Shown here in pieces: positions 31,563 to 34,410 of a stretch of 34,410 nucleotides of DNA (the first letter of the stretch is position 1; the number at the start of each line of letters is the position of its first letter). The notes under the pieces were generated by a model that did no database searches, had not been told where the DNA came from, and saw nothing but the letters and a program-made list of their open reading frames with translations. The position numbers and the translations under genes are program-made. The stretch is from contig JAUSBW010000016.1 of assembly GCA_030651815.1 (NCBI GenBank), positions 1 to 34,410 on the forward strand. The letters are read 5' to 3'. This stretch comes from Methanoregula sp. (GTDB lineage: Archaea > Halobacteriota > Methanomicrobia > Methanomicrobiales > Methanospirillaceae).

Positions 31563-33162
31563 TATAGTATTTATTGAAGGGCGCACCGAGAAGATTGACG
31601 ATATCCTGTGATTCCACTCCAAAGTTCAGCAAAGTGCAAACAGTTTTACCGTCAATAATTTCGTGAATCTGTCTCACTCTGCGGAAGAAGAAGAAAACAC
31701 GTTTCATAGTAGGTTTGTTAGTCGGACGATTCTTCTGATTTCGAACGAATGCATTTTGTTCTTTGAGAACCTGTCGGAATTGCCATTCAGCAACAGAATA
31801 CACCAGCAGACATAGCACCATCAGCATTGACAGTGCCGCGATTCGAGATTCATTTTTAAGATATACCTCGGACACATGAAAGCTCTGGTCTTTAATAAAC
31901 CTGAATCCCCGTTCTACGGTCATCTGCTCTTTATAGTACTCGAGCATCACTTCATGATTGATATTCGTGTCATTACTTGCAAGGATGAATCTGCCGAGCA
32001 ATTCTTTCTCTCTGGCAACAAATTCAGAATTTATCTCCAGTTTACATGAAACCTTGTACACTATCTTAACGGGCTCGTCCGGACTCGGACGTCCTCTTTT
32101 TGGTAATATTTTCTGCTTTCCTTTTGTGATGACCAGATCCTGAATGACATAGCGTGGATGTTTCTCCAGCCAGCGTTGAGTAATCGCCAGTGCATCCGCT
32201 TCACATGCAAATCCCTTTACATGCATTTTTTTCAGGGCAGTCCGGTCTTTTTTATGATGACTTTTAACCTTTTTTGCGAACTTTTCTTCGCGATTTTTCT
32301 GTTGCTCTATCGAATGAAACATGATCCACGTCTGATCAATATTGCCGTATGAACTCGCATGTGCAAAATAAGTGTACCGGGTATCAGTACATGGTGTCCA
32401 GTAGACGTCCTGTTTACAGAGGATTTTTGCTTCTTTTATTGTCTCCGGTACATGACTGATCCAAAAGCAGTGTTGACCGAGGGTTGAGATATTGTGATTA
32501 GTATAAAATGCAGAATCTGCCATATGGTAAATGATATCATCCGTAATCAGGTTCGCTCTGACCGCTTGGATTGACTGAAGAAGGCTCTTTTTATCTGATA
32601 CGTTTCCCGACAGTGGTTCCATGAACACAGGAATTCCGTGCTGGGTTGTTACCAGGGAGATTATGAACTGTTTGAGATCGTTTCGAAGATCTTTAGAGTG
32701 CCCACGCACTATTCGTATCATCCGTGTGTGGAAGTCTGAATCATATTCTCCGGTGACGCTGATTGATGTGGTATCATGATGGAGACGCAAAGTGCCGAGT
32801 GGCATCTTTTTCATCATGTTGGTGACGATGCCTGTGAATAGTCGAGTGGGTCCATACGCAGCCATGGCGTCAAGTGCCTCTCCAAACAGATATTCGTTCA
32901 GATGCTCTGGTTTTATGCCCTCTCCGAGCAATCGTTCAACTGCTATATCCTCAAAAAATTCGGGCATGACATAAAGTCGGCGTTCAGTGAATCCAAGTCC
33001 ATTTAGGGTCAAGGCTTTTACTGCGGTGCCGTGGGAAACATTATGATGCCGTGTTTTCGGTATAACTTGATCGATATATTCTCCGATCCCTAGTTTATCG
33101 AACATTCCCGCTACTATACCGAGATGTCCTACAGTTACATTTGTGCCTTCTATCAGCGACAT
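31558..33162 (-). CDS. IS1634 family transposase (IS4-group DDE)
   Basis: The 534-residue transposase has an N-terminal DUF4277-like region (about 1-110) and a DDE catalytic core: Asp130 in HHDTTSISV, Asp216 in MADSAFYT and Glu417 in TVERGFRFIKD, with a beta-strand-rich insertion between the second Asp and the Glu. The length is normal and there are no internal stops, so it may be active. Its TGA at 31558-31560 lies at the element boundary. Expression runs leftward, opposite to the ATPase operon. Confidence 0.93.
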   Translation of the reverse strand: MSLIEGTNVTVGHLGIVAGMFDKLGIGEYIDQVIPKTRHHNVSHGTAVKALTLNGLGFTERRLYVMPEFFEDIAVERLLGEGIKPEHLNEYLFGEALDAMAAYGPTRLFTGIVTNMMKKMPLGTLRLHHDTTSISVTGEYDSDFHTRMIRIVRGHSKDLRNDLKQFIISLVTTQHGIPVFMEPLSGNVSDKKSLLQSIQAVRANLITDDIIYHMADSAFYTNHNISTLGQHCFWISHVPETIKEAKILCKQDVYWTPCTDTRYTYFAHASSYGNIDQTWIMFHSIEQQKNREEKFAKKVKSHHKKDRTALKKMHVKGFACEADALAITQRWLEKHPRYVIQDLVITKGKQKILPKRGRPSPDEPVKIVYKVSCKLEINSEFVAREKELLGRFILASNDTNINHEVMLEYYKEQMTVERGFRFIKDQSFHVSEVYLKNESRIAALSMLMVLCLLVYSVAEWQFRQVLKEQNAFVRNQKNRPTNKPTMKRVFFFFRRVRQIHEIIDGKTVCTLLNFGVESQDIVNLLGAPFNKYYN

Positions 33163-33213
33163 AAGCCCAATAACAATTTAGTCGTACTAAGTTATATAGG
33201 TATGTACTATATA
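31560..33213 (-). mobile_element. IS1634-type insertion sequence (approximate limits)
   Basis: The transposase gene is flanked by AT-rich ends. TATAGTA near 31563-31569 and TACTATA near 33205-33211 are inverted and mark the likely termini, with weaker pairing further in. The stop codons of both neighbours (the TOPRIM-like frame and the reverse transcriptase frame) fall within these ends, so the IS truncates both. I could not identify a clear target-site duplication. Confidence 0.6.
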
Positions 33214-34410
33214 ATTAAAAAATGGTTGATTTTTACTGCCGAAGGTCGGCTGGTCACAGAATCACCATGTCTTTCGCTGAAGTATTCTCGGTCGAGAAAG
33301 GGATTTCTTTTCAGTTGAACCAGAACATGTCTTCTGATTTTCGTATCAGAGAATCGTATAAGGGTGGATGCAAAGGTTGTGAACATCCAGTTCGAGTTAT
33401 CGACTGAATGCCAGTACCTTTGAGCGATCCATCGGTGCCCTTTATCCGGGTGCCGTCTTTTAGCCCATTGCCAGAGGAGTTCCCACACAGCGTGATCCAG
33501 ACTGCTAAATGTTTTAGCGGATACAACATTGCAATGGTAGAGAGACCAGCCCCGGATTACCGGGTTCAGTTTGTCTATCAGGACTTTCTGGCTCGCGCTC
33601 TTTGAACGACTGATGATATCGCTAATTTTGCGGGTTATGGTTGACACCGCCTTTTTCGATGGTTTTATCAGAAGTTTTCCGCTGTATTTCCGGAAGTTCC
33701 AGGACAGGAAATCAAATCCTTCGTCGATATGGACGATTTTAGTTTTCTCTTCCGAAAGTGAGAGCCCTCGTTCTGCGAGGAACCCTTCAACAGCGGCTTT
33801 TACTTGTTCTGCAACTTCCCGTGATTCTGCGGTAATCACCCAATCGTCAGCATACCGGACAAGGTTCACCTTTTTGTTCTTGAACTGATTCGTCAGGAGA
33901 GTTTTCATCCCGTCAAGAGTCAGATTCGCCAGTATAGGAGAGATGATGCCACCTTGGGCTGTTCCCATGATTGTGCTGTGATACACTCCTTCATAGAGAT
34001 AGCCGGCTTTGAGAAATTCCGCAAGGACTTTCTTGTCCATAGGGATGTTCTCAAGGAGCCATTCATGCGGGATGTTGTCAAAACAACCACGGATATCTCC
34101 TTCCAGAACGTATGAGGCGGAATTATCCTTACTCAGGCATATGAAAAGATACGCGGCTGCATCCTGTGCGCATCTCTTGAGCCTGAACCCAAGCGACGTT
34201 ATGTCAGCCGTTGTTTCTGCCCACGGTTGAAGAGCCAGAACGTAAAGTGCCTGCATTGCTCTGTCATAGAACGTTGGGATGGACAACGGTCGCATTTTGC
34301 CGGAATTGGATTTCGGGATATAGATTCTTGCCAGTGGTTGAGCCTTGTATCCTTTGTCCGTGAGTGAGAGGACTGCTCTCATCCGTTCTTCGGCAGTTTT
34401 CCATCTGACT
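33207..34410 (-). CDS. ltrA: Group II intron reverse transcriptase/maturase, partial at both ends
   Basis: The frame is open through the right window edge, so the N-terminus is missing. It contains RT blocks: ARIYIPKSNSGKMRPLSIPT, GDIRGCFDNIPHEWLL, GTAQGGIISPILANL and the catalytic RYADDWVI, then a maturase (X) region with NPVIRGWSLYH. Near the left end, NPFLDREYFSERHGDS is followed by a tail that ends at TAG 33207-33209 inside the IS end. The usual position for a C-terminal HNH domain and the intron's domain V/VI RNA are missing on this side, so the intron is probably dead, although the RT core is intact. Confidence 0.85.
   Translation of the reverse strand, partial: VRWKTAEERMRAVLSLTDKGYKAQPLARIYIPKSNSGKMRPLSIPTFYDRAMQALYVLALQPWAETTADITSLGFRLKRCAQDAAAYLFICLSKDNSASYVLEGDIRGCFDNIPHEWLLENIPMDKKVLAEFLKAGYLYEGVYHSTIMGTAQGGIISPILANLTLDGMKTLLTNQFKNKKVNLVRYADDWVITAESREVAEQVKAAVEGFLAERGLSLSEEKTKIVHIDEGFDFLSWNFRKYSGKLLIKPSKKAVSTITRKISDIISRSKSASQKVLIDKLNPVIRGWSLYHCNVVSAKTFSSLDHAVWELLWQWAKRRHPDKGHRWIAQRYWHSVDNSNWMFTTFASTLIRFSDTKIRRHVLVQLKRNPFLDREYFSERHGDSVTSRPSAVKINHFLII

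Noticed and set aside
31389-31577. Independent 62-codon gene starting at 31389
   Set aside because: Its first part is an out-of-frame reading of the TOPRIM-like gene; only the part after the A-run is meaningful, as the continuation of that gene.

Overview
The window looks like the chromosome of a methanogenic euryarchaeon, most likely of the order Methanomicrobiales (Methanoregula-like). This assignment is inference from gene content: a fused Fae-Hps enzyme, the archaeal bifunctional FBP aldolase/phosphatase, an ADP-forming acyl-CoA synthetase with its ATP-grasp half first, a short archaeal Sm protein, a B-family DNA polymerase, a tRNA-Trp interrupted by a box C/D-containing intron, and TATA-type promoters. 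No database search was run.

Layout. 1-140: 3' end of a TnpB gene and the hairpin end of its IS200/IS605-type element. 141-842: no gene seen. 843-2795: uvrB. 2828-4180: membrane PAS sensor without an ATPase domain. 4384-5222: two decayed genes (FG-GAP-type repeat protein; DUF4062/winged-helix protein with its middle deleted). 5263-7244: membrane-anchored winged-helix protein and an exported DUF5667-type protein. 7486-10825: malate dehydrogenase and DNA polymerase B, divergent from pyrD-pyrK (10877-12530). 12895-14461: thiN and triosephosphate isomerase. 14758-19260: HTH-CBS regulator, divergent ADP-forming CoA ligase, and convergent to it a REC-PAS-PAS-diadenylate cyclase protein. 19429-23946: a leftward run of class I FBPase, class II aldolase-like protein, FBP aldolase/phosphatase, Sm-like protein, Cys-rich winged-helix protein and a membrane protein. 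24239-25421: small Zn-ribbon/TM protein and a voltage-gated-type K+ channel. 25595-27360: decayed acyl-CoA synthetase, intron-containing tRNA-Trp, broken phzF, and a second partial copy of the tRNA-Trp 5' half. 27472-29296: flavoredoxin-like protein and fae-hps. From about 29600 base composition becomes AT-rich: an OLD/PARIS-like ATPase, a broken TOPRIM-like partner gene, an IS1634-type insertion sequence, and a group II intron reverse transcriptase cut by the IS and by the window edge.

How the genes fit together. Much of the core is central carbon metabolism of an autotroph: gluconeogenesis (tpiA, class II aldolase, two unrelated FBPases), pentose supply by Fae-Hps, acetate/acetyl-CoA exchange by the ADP-forming ligase, malate dehydrogenase and pyrimidine synthesis (pyrDK). 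The most unusual item is the signal protein at 17581-19260: a diadenylate cyclase catalytic domain behind a degenerate receiver and two PAS domains, close to an HTH-CBS regulator. If active it would couple a sensed signal to c-di-AMP synthesis; a K+ channel (a typical class of c-di-AMP target) lies 5 kb away. The second most unusual is the two-gene ATPase + TOPRIM locus that resembles anti-phage modules but has been broken by a homopolymer frameshift and an IS.
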